This document shows positions 7,497-13,903 of a stretch of DNA of 33,843 bases, in pieces. The DNA is from an uncultured SAR86 cluster bacterium (GTDB lineage Bacteria; Pseudomonadota; Gammaproteobacteria; Magnimaribacterales; AG-339-G14). Numbering within the stretch: the stretch's first letter is position 1; each line of letters opens with the position of its first letter. The stretch lies in the NCBI GenBank assembly GCA_902624765.1, contig CACNYO010000012.1:1-33843 (forward strand). Direction: 5' to 3'. The notes under the pieces were generated by a model that was not told where the DNA came from, did not search any database, and saw only the letters and a program-made list of their open reading frames with translations. Made by a program: the position numbers and the translations under genes.

Positions 7497-8973
7497 TTAA
7501 AATAAATTTCTTCCAGTCTTCAAAATTCACAAAAGGCAGAACAGAAGAAATTTTGCGGCTAATTATGTCATAGCTTGATCCTAATCCGCATGCATGATGG
7601 GCATCTATGATCTTAGGATATAATTCAAGCGCATATTCAAAAGAACTTGCGCTCATCCAGTAGAAGAATTTCTTATCTGATAAATCAAAACTTAATTCTT
7701 TTGGTATTAATTTGTAAGAAACTAAGTTTTGTATACCTCTTTCTTTTGTGCCTTTATCGTTTGTGAGGTTAATCCATTTTACATTTTCAATCAGTGAACA
7801 AGGTTTCTCATTATTTCTTCCTAAACTATCAGAACTTCCATTCACCCAATAGCCTCTAGAGGCCAGCTTTTTCCATGTCTCTAAACCACTCGTCCATAAA
7901 ATATTCGAATTACAAATTTTTATTCCATCTGGTAAAGCATTTTGTCTAGAAACGAAAATTCCTGTATCTGTAAAATTTTCTAGAATTTCGTTTATACCTT
8001 TCACTGGCTCACGGTCAAAAAAACTTATCTCTTCTTTATTTTTTGGAAAAATATCATCCATCGAAATGTTTTCAGGGCTGTAAACCTTCTGGTATTGTCT
8101 GAAATGTCTTTCCTCAATTTCATCGCCTTGCTCAGTGAGGCCAACAACATTCATGACTTCACCTAACTGAAGTCTTTTTATTGATACTCCGATTTTCTGA
8201 TGACATCCTCCTCCATATTTAGAAAGTACTTCTCTTTCTTTTTCAACCGACTCAAAAATTGATTTTTCATTTATTGACGATGCAATTTCTCTAGCAAATT
8301 CATTGTTTTCAGCTACTTCTATTGCTAGAGCACCCTGCCCAGGCGCACATGGATTAATTGAGTGCGGCAAAATCATCCAAGAGATGAATTCTTTGTGTAA
8401 TTTATAAAATTTAACAAAATTTTTATCCATTGAGAGTCTATCAATTGCTGCTTTGGCAATTACGATCCCATCAACAGAGTCGTCTAAAAACTTTTGAAAT
8501 CTCGTTTGGATATTTCCTCTTATAGGGAGAAATTTACATTCATCAATATCCCAAGGTATCAAATCGTTTAATGTTAAAGATAAATTCCTTTCTCGCCTGG
8601 GAGAAGAAGAATAAAGTTTCAAAGCTTTTTTTTCTGAAGATTTCCTCTTCAAAAACAAGATGTCTCTGCTGTCTGCTCTTGAGATAGTTGAAATAATTTC
8701 TGTGCCTGATTCCATCTCTAAAGGTAAATCCTTCCATGAGTGAACTACAAGATCAGCCTCACCTTGAATCAAAGCCGATCTTAGATCAGAGGTAAAAACG
8801 CCCTGATCAGGCATCTTTGAGAGTGGCGTACTTAGATCTATATCTCCCTTTGTTTCCCTATGTAGATGTTCTATTTCGATATTTGAATAAACATTTTGAA
8901 TTGCAGAAGCAACTAGATTTGCCTGAATCTTAGCCAAGCTACTATTCCTAGAAAGTATTCTTAAAGTTTTCAA
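7468..8973 (-). CDS. hemC: Fused hydroxymethylbilane synthase / uroporphyrinogen-III synthase (HemC-HemD)
   Basis: At 501 aa this is about 190 residues longer than an ordinary HemC. Residues 1 to ~315 are porphobilinogen deaminase: HSWKDLPLE (78-86) with the catalytic Asp, SSSPRRERN with the substrate-binding Arg pair, CAPGQGALAIE, and GGGCHQKIG with the dipyrromethane-cofactor Cys at 257. From ~335 on, GIFVSRQNALP, ILWTSGLETWKKLASRGYWVNG and FYWMSASSFEYALEL followed by a Gly-rich helix resemble the two lobes of uroporphyrinogen-III synthase in shortened form. Fused HemC/HemD proteins are known in other bacteria, Leptospira among them (from memory). No separate hemD is present here. It starts with TTG behind AAAGG and is the first gene of the minus-strand run. 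HemC is certain; the HemD part is a strong inference. Confidence 0.92.
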   Translation of the reverse strand: MKTLRILSRNSSLAKIQANLVASAIQNVYSNIEIEHLHRETKGDIDLSTPLSKMPDQGVFTSDLRSALIQGEADLVVHSWKDLPLEMESGTEIISTISRADSRDILFLKRKSSEKKALKLYSSSPRRERNLSLTLNDLIPWDIDECKFLPIRGNIQTRFQKFLDDSVDGIVIAKAAIDRLSMDKNFVKFYKLHKEFISWMILPHSINPCAPGQGALAIEVAENNEFAREIASSINEKSIFESVEKEREVLSKYGGGCHQKIGVSIKRLQLGEVMNVVGLTEQGDEIEERHFRQYQKVYSPENISMDDIFPKNKEEISFFDREPVKGINEILENFTDTGIFVSRQNALPDGIKICNSNILWTSGLETWKKLASRGYWVNGSSDSLGRNNEKPCSLIENVKWINLTNDKGTKERGIQNLVSYKLIPKELSFDLSDKKFFYWMSASSFEYALELYPKIIDAHHACGLGSSYDIISRKISSVLPFVNFEDWKKFILNGKDEQKIS

Positions 8974-9016
8974 TATAACCTTTTGTTCTTAAACAATACA
9001 TAATGATACCGCAATG

Positions 9017-9043
9017 TTGGAAGCATATGTGATGTGATATAGT
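9017..9043 (+). promoter_or_regulatory. Putative sigma-70 promoter for hemA (extended -10)
   Basis: A -35-like TTGGAA (9017-9022) and an extended -10 TGATATAGT (TATAGT at 9038-9043) lie about 45 bp before the hemA ATG. The 15-bp spacer is short, which the extended -10 could offset. The 115-bp gap must also hold a promoter for the divergent hemCD; I could not pick that one out. Read by eye, not scored. Confidence 0.35.
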
Positions 9044-9088
9044 TGCCTCACATTAAAGATTTGGTATTCAAAATTAGCTAGGTACAGA

Positions 9089-10330
9089 ATGAATTATGAA
9101 AAATTTTTCAGCGATGAGCTAAAGTCCTTAAAGTCTCAGGGGCTTTACAGGAAATTTAGAGAAATAAACCGAGAAAGATCAACATTTCCCAAAGCTCTTG
9201 AAAGAGATGGTGAAAAAGAGAGACAAGTCGAAGTCTGGTGCAGTAATGATTATTTAAACCTTAGTCAACATCCTGCGATAGTTAATGAAACCATTAAAGT
9301 AACTCAAGAACTTGGCACTGGCTCAGGGGGTACAAGAAATATATCTGGAACTTCCAGTTATCATGCCGATCTTGAAAAAACTCTGGCTGAATTACATAAG
9401 AAAGATGCTTCATTAATCTTTCCATCGGCTTATACCGCTAATCAATCAACTCTATGGACTTTATGTAAAAAAATGCAGGGTATTGAAATCTATTCAGATG
9501 AGTTGAATCATGCCTCTATGATCCAAGGAATAAAAAATGCAAATGTAAATGTCCATATTTTCCGACACAATGATGTTGAGCATTTAGAAGAACTTTTAAA
9601 AACTTCAAATGCAAACACTCCAAAAATGATTGTCTTTGAGTCTTTGTACTCCATGGAAGGCCTTAGATCTCCTATAGAAAAGATTATCTGGCTGGCTGAA
9701 AAATATAATGCTCTGACTTATCTTGATGAGGTTCATTCAGTTGGCTTGTATGGTCCCGAAGGTAGAGGAATTGCAGCGGAGCAAGGTGTCTCGGATAAGA
9801 TAGATATAATAAATGGAACTCTATCCAAATCTTTTGGGCAATTAGGAGGATATGTAGCTGCGAATTCAGATATCATTGATTTTGTAAGAAGCTTTGCTCC
9901 TGGATTTATCTTTACCTCCTCAGTGAATCCTTCGATCGTTGCAAGTTCAATTAAAGCTATTAAGCTTGCAAAAAAAGCAGATCATCTTAGAAGAGAAATT
10001 AAATTTAATTCTGATCAAATCAGAGCTGGATTAAGAAATCTTGACATTCCTTTTATCGAGAATGATAGTCACATAATTCCAATACTTATAAAGGATCCTC
10101 TCCTATGTAAGGATGCAGCGAACCTCTTAGTTGATAAGCACGGTATTTACATCCAGCCCGTCTTTTTCCCAACAGTTCCAAAAGGTGATGAAAGATTCAG
10201 AGTAACTATTACTCCAAAACACAATGCCAAAGATATTCAAAACTTTTTAAATGCTATTGACGATGTTTGGACAGAAATGCATCTTGAAAGAGTCGATTCA
10301 GACAAGAAGGTTGTAAATCTAAACCGTTAA
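9089..10330 (+). CDS. hemA: 5-aminolevulinate synthase (ALAS, Shemin/C4 pathway)
   Basis: PLP enzyme of the alpha-oxoamine synthase family that condenses glycine with succinyl-CoA to 5-aminolevulinate, the first committed heme precursor. Identity as ALAS and not a related acyl-CoA synthase rests on [13 protein letters not shown] (76-88), whose Thr82 and Asn84 correspond to the succinyl-CoA-selecting residues of Rhodobacter ALAS, and on Arg21 in [41 protein letters not shown] and the PLP lysine Lys247 in [13 protein letters not shown] are also present. The N-terminus [20 protein letters not shown] fits alphaproteobacterial and mitochondrial ALAS, and 413 aa is full length. It diverges from hemCD and ends 1 bp from the convergent FTR1 gene. 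Most gammaproteobacteria make this precursor from glutamyl-tRNA instead, so transfer or ancient replacement is likely. Confidence 0.93.
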   Translation: MNYEKFFSDELKSLKSQGLYRKFREINRERSTFPKALERDGEKERQVEVWCSNDYLNLSQHPAIVNETIKVTQELGTGSGGTRNISGTSSYHADLEKTLAELHKKDASLIFPSAYTANQSTLWTLCKKMQGIEIYSDELNHASMIQGIKNANVNVHIFRHNDVEHLEELLKTSNANTPKMIVFESLYSMEGLRSPIEKIIWLAEKYNALTYLDEVHSVGLYGPEGRGIAAEQGVSDKIDIINGTLSKSFGQLGGYVAANSDIIDFVRSFAPGFIFTSSVNPSIVASSIKAIKLAKKADHLRREIKFNSDQIRAGLRNLDIPFIENDSHIIPILIKDPLLCKDAANLLVDKHGIYIQPVFFPTVPKGDERFRVTITPKHNAKDIQNFLNAIDDVWTEMHLERVDSDKKVVNLNR

Positions 10331-10331
10331 T

Positions 10332-11240
10332 TTATGTCGCTGGACGGTAGAAAGATCTCCACAGAGCTATTCCTCCAATTAGAGAAATAATCCAAAATAG
10401 TAGTTCGACATAGTTTGGATTGCTGTTGTAGCCAAAAAAACCCTTAAGAAAAACTCCAACTCTGCCACTATCGTGCATGATGTGGGTATATTTCTGTTTA
10501 CCCTTTAAATCAAAAGAATAAAAGAAAGGATTATCTTTTTCATCAAGGCTATCTTTAGGTTGTAAGATATCCCAAGGACGAGCAATGTCCGATTTGCTTT
10601 CTAAACCTATTAATTGAAGGTTGTCTGATTTAACTAGATAGCTTTCGGCTTCATGAGTGCCGTAAGCAATCATGCCTGATGCCAAAAATACCAATAATAG
10701 TGTCGTTGCCTGAAAGAAAGATCTTAAGTTGATCTTTCTGCCTTGAACAACAACAAGATACCCAATCAAAATGGCCAATGCAGCGCCTACTGTAAATCCA
10801 AGATAGCTAAAAGATCCCGTCATTGAAAAACTACCTAAGAGAAAAATCGCTGTTTCAAAGCCCTCTCTTAAAATGGAGAAGAAAATTACAAAGAAAATTC
10901 CCCAAGTTGATGCTTGAACAGCTGTATTAGTTTCAGCTTCAAGTTGTTTTCTATCGCTAACGTGTTTTGATAGCCAAAAAATTACGTACCAAATCAATCC
11001 AGCCGTAATAAACATGAATACTGATTCGAAAAGTGCTCTTGCAGACTCATTACTAAAGCTTTCTTTGAGCACATAAACCAGATAGCCAACTAAAACACTA
11101 AAGACAAGAGCTGCAGCAACACCTATCCAAAGTTTTTTTATGGATTCGTAAAGTTCGTTCTTTATAAGAATAGTGTAAATAATTCCCACTATAAGAGAAG
11201 CTTCAAGAGTTTCTCTAAAGACTATGATGAATTCATTCAT
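10332..11240 (-). CDS. FTR1/EfeU-family iron permease
   Basis: Multi-pass inner-membrane iron importer. Two REXXE iron-binding motifs sit in membrane helices: FRETLEASLIVG (Arg9-Glu13) and ILREGFETAIFL (Arg125-Glu129). The 302-aa protein shows about seven hydrophobic segments, with a soluble periplasmic-type loop around residues 210-265 before a final helix. This matches Ftr1p/EfeU architecture. The usual partners (multicopper oxidase Fet3, or EfeO/EfeB) are not adjacent, so the oxidation step and energetics are unknown. It is convergent with hemA (1-bp gap) and lies downstream of the Fur-regulated siderophore receptor on the same strand, which suggests a role in supplying iron. I found no convincing Fur box directly in front of it. 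Confidence 0.9.
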   Translation of the reverse strand: MNEFIIVFRETLEASLIVGIIYTILIKNELYESIKKLWIGVAAALVFSVLVGYLVYVLKESFSNESARALFESVFMFITAGLIWYVIFWLSKHVSDRKQLEAETNTAVQASTWGIFFVIFFSILREGFETAIFLLGSFSMTGSFSYLGFTVGAALAILIGYLVVVQGRKINLRSFFQATTLLLVFLASGMIAYGTHEAESYLVKSDNLQLIGLESKSDIARPWDILQPKDSLDEKDNPFFYSFDLKGKQKYTHIMHDSGRVGVFLKGFFGYNSNPNYVELLFWIISLIGGIALWRSFYRPAT

Positions 11241-11546
11241 TGTGATAATTTACCGTATAAAGAGAGGAAGAGCTTAATTTTTCACCAGGGGTGTTATGTT
11301 AGAACGAATAAAAAAAACTCTTCCAAAACCCTTTAAAGTGTAGGGAAAACCAATCTTGATGGTAGGTACAGATGGTAAGATTGGTTTTCCCTTCAGTTCT
11401 CTCTCCTAATTAAGAACTGAGCTTTTAGAACAGACCTGCTCCGAAATCATGACCAGGGTATTGATCTTCATAACCGCTCCGCCAACGGTTTTTGAATTCT
11501 TAGAATTCGGAGCAAGAATATTCATGACTGCTTATACGATATCCCT
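11241..11546. other. Gene-free, inverted-repeat-rich region between FTR1 permease and TonB receptor
   Basis: This 306-bp stretch holds no convincing gene. It contains at least five inverted repeats: GGAAGAG/CTCTTCC (11266-11272 with 11318-11324), a perfect 15-bp pair (11343-11357 with 11377-11391), TCAGTTCT/AGAACTGA (11393-11400 with 11413-11420), AACCG/CGGTT (11472-11476 with 11486-11490), and TGCTCCGAA/TTCGGAGCA (11437-11445 with 11506-11514) enclosing the previous one. None has a direct T-tract on the minus strand, the strand of both flanking genes. A 39-codon ORF and a start-less peptide reading frame occur on the minus strand without support. It could be a structured 3' or 5' untranslated RNA. 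Confidence 0.5.
11343..11391. repeat. Perfect 15-bp inverted repeat with 19-nt loop
   Basis: GGGAAAACCAATCTT at 11343-11357 is the exact reverse complement of AAGATTGGTTTTCCC at 11377-11391. The loop carries GATGGT twice. There is no T-tract directly after either arm, so it is not a classical intrinsic terminator; the nearest minus-strand T8 is about 30 bp further on. It would form a very stable stem in RNA. Confidence 0.75.
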
Positions 11547-13640
11547 TTAGAATCTTCTTGTGTACGAAACTCTAGCGTTTAGTGATTCACCAACAGAAGC
11601 TTGGTGAGTACTATGCGAATGAGGGAAATATAATTCATCAGTTAAGTTCTCGATGTTAATTCTAATCACATCGTTATCTGAAGCATTAATGAATAACGCA
11701 AAGTCTACTCTTGTGTAATCAGGCAAAGCGGGTCCTGTGCTTCCATTAGAAGTATCTTTTATGAAGGACTCTCCTTGGTGAGTTACACCTAAACCAAAAC
11801 CAAAGGTTTCATTTGCTTGGTATGAATACCACAATGAAAGCATTTGGTCAGGAAGTTCTCTTGGTTGCTTTGTACCCTTGCTGGTTACTCCATCAAGCGA
11901 AGTGTAGCCAAAAGTTAAATTATTTTGATCATCAATATCACCTGATAATTCAATTTCAACACCTTCTACTTCTAGTCCTCTGATCTCATTTGTTTCTCCA
12001 GAAACATTATCTTTTTCAGCTCTTGTAGATTCTGAATCAAAGATTGCAGCTGTGAATGTAAGAGCATCGTGGATGTCGTACTTGTAACCAATTTCAGTAT
12101 TTTTGAAAACATCTGGATCAAGGGCAGCTCCACTAGCATCAAGCTTTTTGTACTGTTCACCTGACCTAGGAAGGAAACTTTCGCTGTAGCTGACATATAA
12201 AGACATGTTATCTACTGGCTTGTAAATCACACCTAATCTAGGAGAAAACATATCGTCTTTTCTAGATTGATCTTGTGCTTTCTTAACATCAGTGACAGTA
12301 ATATCAAAGTTATCTAAACGACCACCTATTATCATTTTCCAGTTGTCAGAAAAATCTATGTCACCTTGTAAGTAAAAAGAAGTAACTGTGATATCTGACT
12401 CTGAACTGCTTTTCAAATCAGTTGTGTAATCAACAGTTGAATCAAGACCTGTTGATGTTTTTGAAATATCTAAAGGCCTAGTTATGTTGAATATCTGTTG
12501 ATCTGTAGGTTCGCCTGCATCTTTCCCAGCTCTGTTGTTAAAGAAAGTGTTGTATCTGTAATTTTTGTTATCAGTATCAACGAACTCCAAACCAACTAAA
12601 ACTGTACCGGAAGTAGATCCATTGCTGAATTCATTTACCACATTAGCATTTAGGATCATGTTCTGTCTTTCTGTAGGGTCTAAATAACCATCAAGTTTTA
12701 CTGTGTTATCAGCTGCGGTGTATCCAGCAGCATATAAGTTTTTGTACATTTTTTTGAAATCACTAGAAGTAAAGCTCATGTTGAACTTACCAGAATCAGA
12801 ATAATCATGAGCTACATTGGCTCTTAAAATACTAGCTTCTAAAGTTTGTAAATTTAGGCCTTTAACTCCGAAAACAACATCTTTTAAACTTTCTACGGGA
12901 GTATTGTTAGCGGTTGGGATACCACGATCAATAAATCTTTCGTGATCAGCAATTTCATAAGAAAGATCTACTGTAGTGTCACCAGCTACAATTTTTACTG
13001 TTGGGTTTATACCGTATCTCTCACCTTCATAAAAATCTCTGTGATTTGCAAGTGAGTCAGTGTGAAGATTTAATCTCACAGCAGTTGTGTCGGAAGTAGC
13101 AAAGTTAGCATCTAGCGCTAAATCTGCTGCACCAAAAGAATCCGCTCCAAAATCAAACGTACCAAATGCTTCTCCAATTTCGGCTTTCTTTGAGACTCTG
13201 TTAATTAATCCACCAGTTCCGCCTCTACCAAAAAGTAAAGCATTCGGACCTCTAAGAATTTCCAGTTGTTCAACATTGTATAAAGACCTGTAATATTGAA
13301 CATCATCCCTTACGCCATCTTGATAAAAGTCAGCAGTTGATCTAACTCCTCTGAAGACTACTGCATCTCTGTGCCCTTCACCTTGAGAAGTATTAACACC
13401 TGGAGAATAACGGATGATATCTGCTATTTCTCTAAAGCCTTGATTTTTTATTTCTTCATCGGTAATGACTGATACGGATTGAGGAACATCTAAAATAGGT
13501 ACAGGGGGTTTTAATGAATTGACTTGGTCAACATATAAGACCTTACCTTTAACTTCGACTTCTTCAACATCATCACTATTTTGCGCAATAACACCAAAGG
13601 AACCAATTAAAAGTAAAGCGGAGTAAATATATTTTTTCAT
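11547..13640 (-). CDS. TonB-dependent receptor, catecholate-siderophore (Fiu-like) type
   Basis: Outer-membrane gated beta-barrel for ferric-siderophore uptake. The track ORF starts at 13697, inside a Fur operator and the predicted -10. The Met at 13640 begins MKKYIYSALLLIGSFGVIAQ, a signal peptide, so it is the real start (697 aa). The plug domain reads VPILDVPQSVSVITDEEI, IRYSPGVNTSQGEG, FRGVRSTADFYQDGVRDD and LEILRGPNALLFGRGGTGGL, the pattern of Fiu and related monomeric-catecholate or ferrichrome-type receptors. The barrel follows and ends in ...ARVSYTRRF with the C-terminal Phe typical of outer-membrane barrels. Two Fur boxes over its promoter predict iron repression. The exact siderophore cannot be told. 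Confidence 0.93.
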   Translation of the reverse strand: MKKYIYSALLLIGSFGVIAQNSDDVEEVEVKGKVLYVDQVNSLKPPVPILDVPQSVSVITDEEIKNQGFREIADIIRYSPGVNTSQGEGHRDAVVFRGVRSTADFYQDGVRDDVQYYRSLYNVEQLEILRGPNALLFGRGGTGGLINRVSKKAEIGEAFGTFDFGADSFGAADLALDANFATSDTTAVRLNLHTDSLANHRDFYEGERYGINPTVKIVAGDTTVDLSYEIADHERFIDRGIPTANNTPVESLKDVVFGVKGLNLQTLEASILRANVAHDYSDSGKFNMSFTSSDFKKMYKNLYAAGYTAADNTVKLDGYLDPTERQNMILNANVVNEFSNGSTSGTVLVGLEFVDTDNKNYRYNTFFNNRAGKDAGEPTDQQIFNITRPLDISKTSTGLDSTVDYTTDLKSSSESDITVTSFYLQGDIDFSDNWKMIIGGRLDNFDITVTDVKKAQDQSRKDDMFSPRLGVIYKPVDNMSLYVSYSESFLPRSGEQYKKLDASGAALDPDVFKNTEIGYKYDIHDALTFTAAIFDSESTRAEKDNVSGETNEIRGLEVEGVEIELSGDIDDQNNLTFGYTSLDGVTSKGTKQPRELPDQMLSLWYSYQANETFGFGLGVTHQGESFIKDTSNGSTGPALPDYTRVDFALFINASDNDVIRINIENLTDELYFPHSHSTHQASVGESLNARVSYTRRF

Positions 13641-13676
13641 AATTTTTTCCAATAATTTATAGTGAATTCTCATAAC

Positions 13677-13695
13677 GATAATGAGAATCGTTCTC
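13677..13695. promoter_or_regulatory. Fur box 1 (proximal)
   Basis: GATAATGAGAATCGTTCTC closely matches the 19-bp Fur consensus GATAATGATAATCATTATC. It lies immediately downstream of the predicted -10, over the expected transcription start of the siderophore receptor. Bound Fe-Fur here would block initiation. Confidence 0.85.
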
Positions 13696-13696
13696 A

Positions 13697-13724
13697 ATTA
13701 TATACAAATGAGAATGATTATCAA
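13697..13724 (-). promoter_or_regulatory. Sigma-70 promoter of the siderophore receptor
   Basis: On the minus strand, -35 TTGATA (13719-13724), a 16-bp spacer and a perfect -10 TATAAT (13697-13702) precede the receptor start at 13640, leaving a leader of about 50 nt. Fur box 2 covers the -35 and spacer, and Fur box 1 covers the start point. This arrangement also rules out the track start at 13697. Confidence 0.82.
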
Positions 13725-13725
13725 T
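13707..13725. promoter_or_regulatory. Fur box 2 (distal)
   Basis: The core TGAGAATGATTATCA (13709-13723), read on the other strand as TGATAATCATTCTCA, is a near-perfect 7-1-7 Fur site. Its centre is 30 bp from that of Fur box 1. It overlaps the -35 element of the receptor promoter. Confidence 0.87.
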
Positions 13726-13841
13726 TAGTTTTGGAAATATCTTTATAACTTTCTCTAAAAAAAAAGAAGAAATTACGAATTAAAAGTCTTGACCTTTTGT
13801 CATTTTATTGTAGGGCGGAATGACCTATATAAATAAGAGGG

Positions 13842-13870
13842 TTGACGCTAATGAAAGAGTTGAATATTCT
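13842..13870 (+). promoter_or_regulatory. Sigma-70 promoter of the second TonB receptor
   Basis: TTGACG (13842-13847), a 17-bp spacer and TATTCT (13865-13870) form a good promoter. It lies inside the N-terminal extension of the track ORF and ends about 33 bp before the preferred ATG at 13904. This supports the internal start and predicts a leader of about 27 nt. Confidence 0.65.
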
Positions 13871-13903
13871 GAAGATTATAGATTATTTTCTAGGGGGAAA
13901 ATT

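Noticed and set aside
11343-11391. The 15-bp inverted repeat as an intrinsic terminator
   Set aside because: There is no T-tract directly after either arm; listed as a repeat instead.
11406-11525. 39-codon minus-strand ORF (MNILAPNSKNSKTV...)
   Set aside because: It lies across hairpins, has no recognisable similarity, and another frame looks more protein-like; insufficient support for a gene.
11972-12196. 74-aa minus-strand ORF inside the siderophore receptor
   Set aside because: It is an alternate frame of the receptor barrel with no support of its own.
13641-13697. N-terminal extension of the siderophore receptor in the ORF track
   Set aside because: It covers a Fur box and the predicted transcription start, and the signal peptide begins at the Met at 13640.
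13820-13903. N-terminal extension of the second TonB receptor in the ORF track
   Set aside because: It contains a good -35/-10 pair, while a strong AGGGGG Shine-Dalgarno sequence and a signal peptide mark the ATG at 13904.
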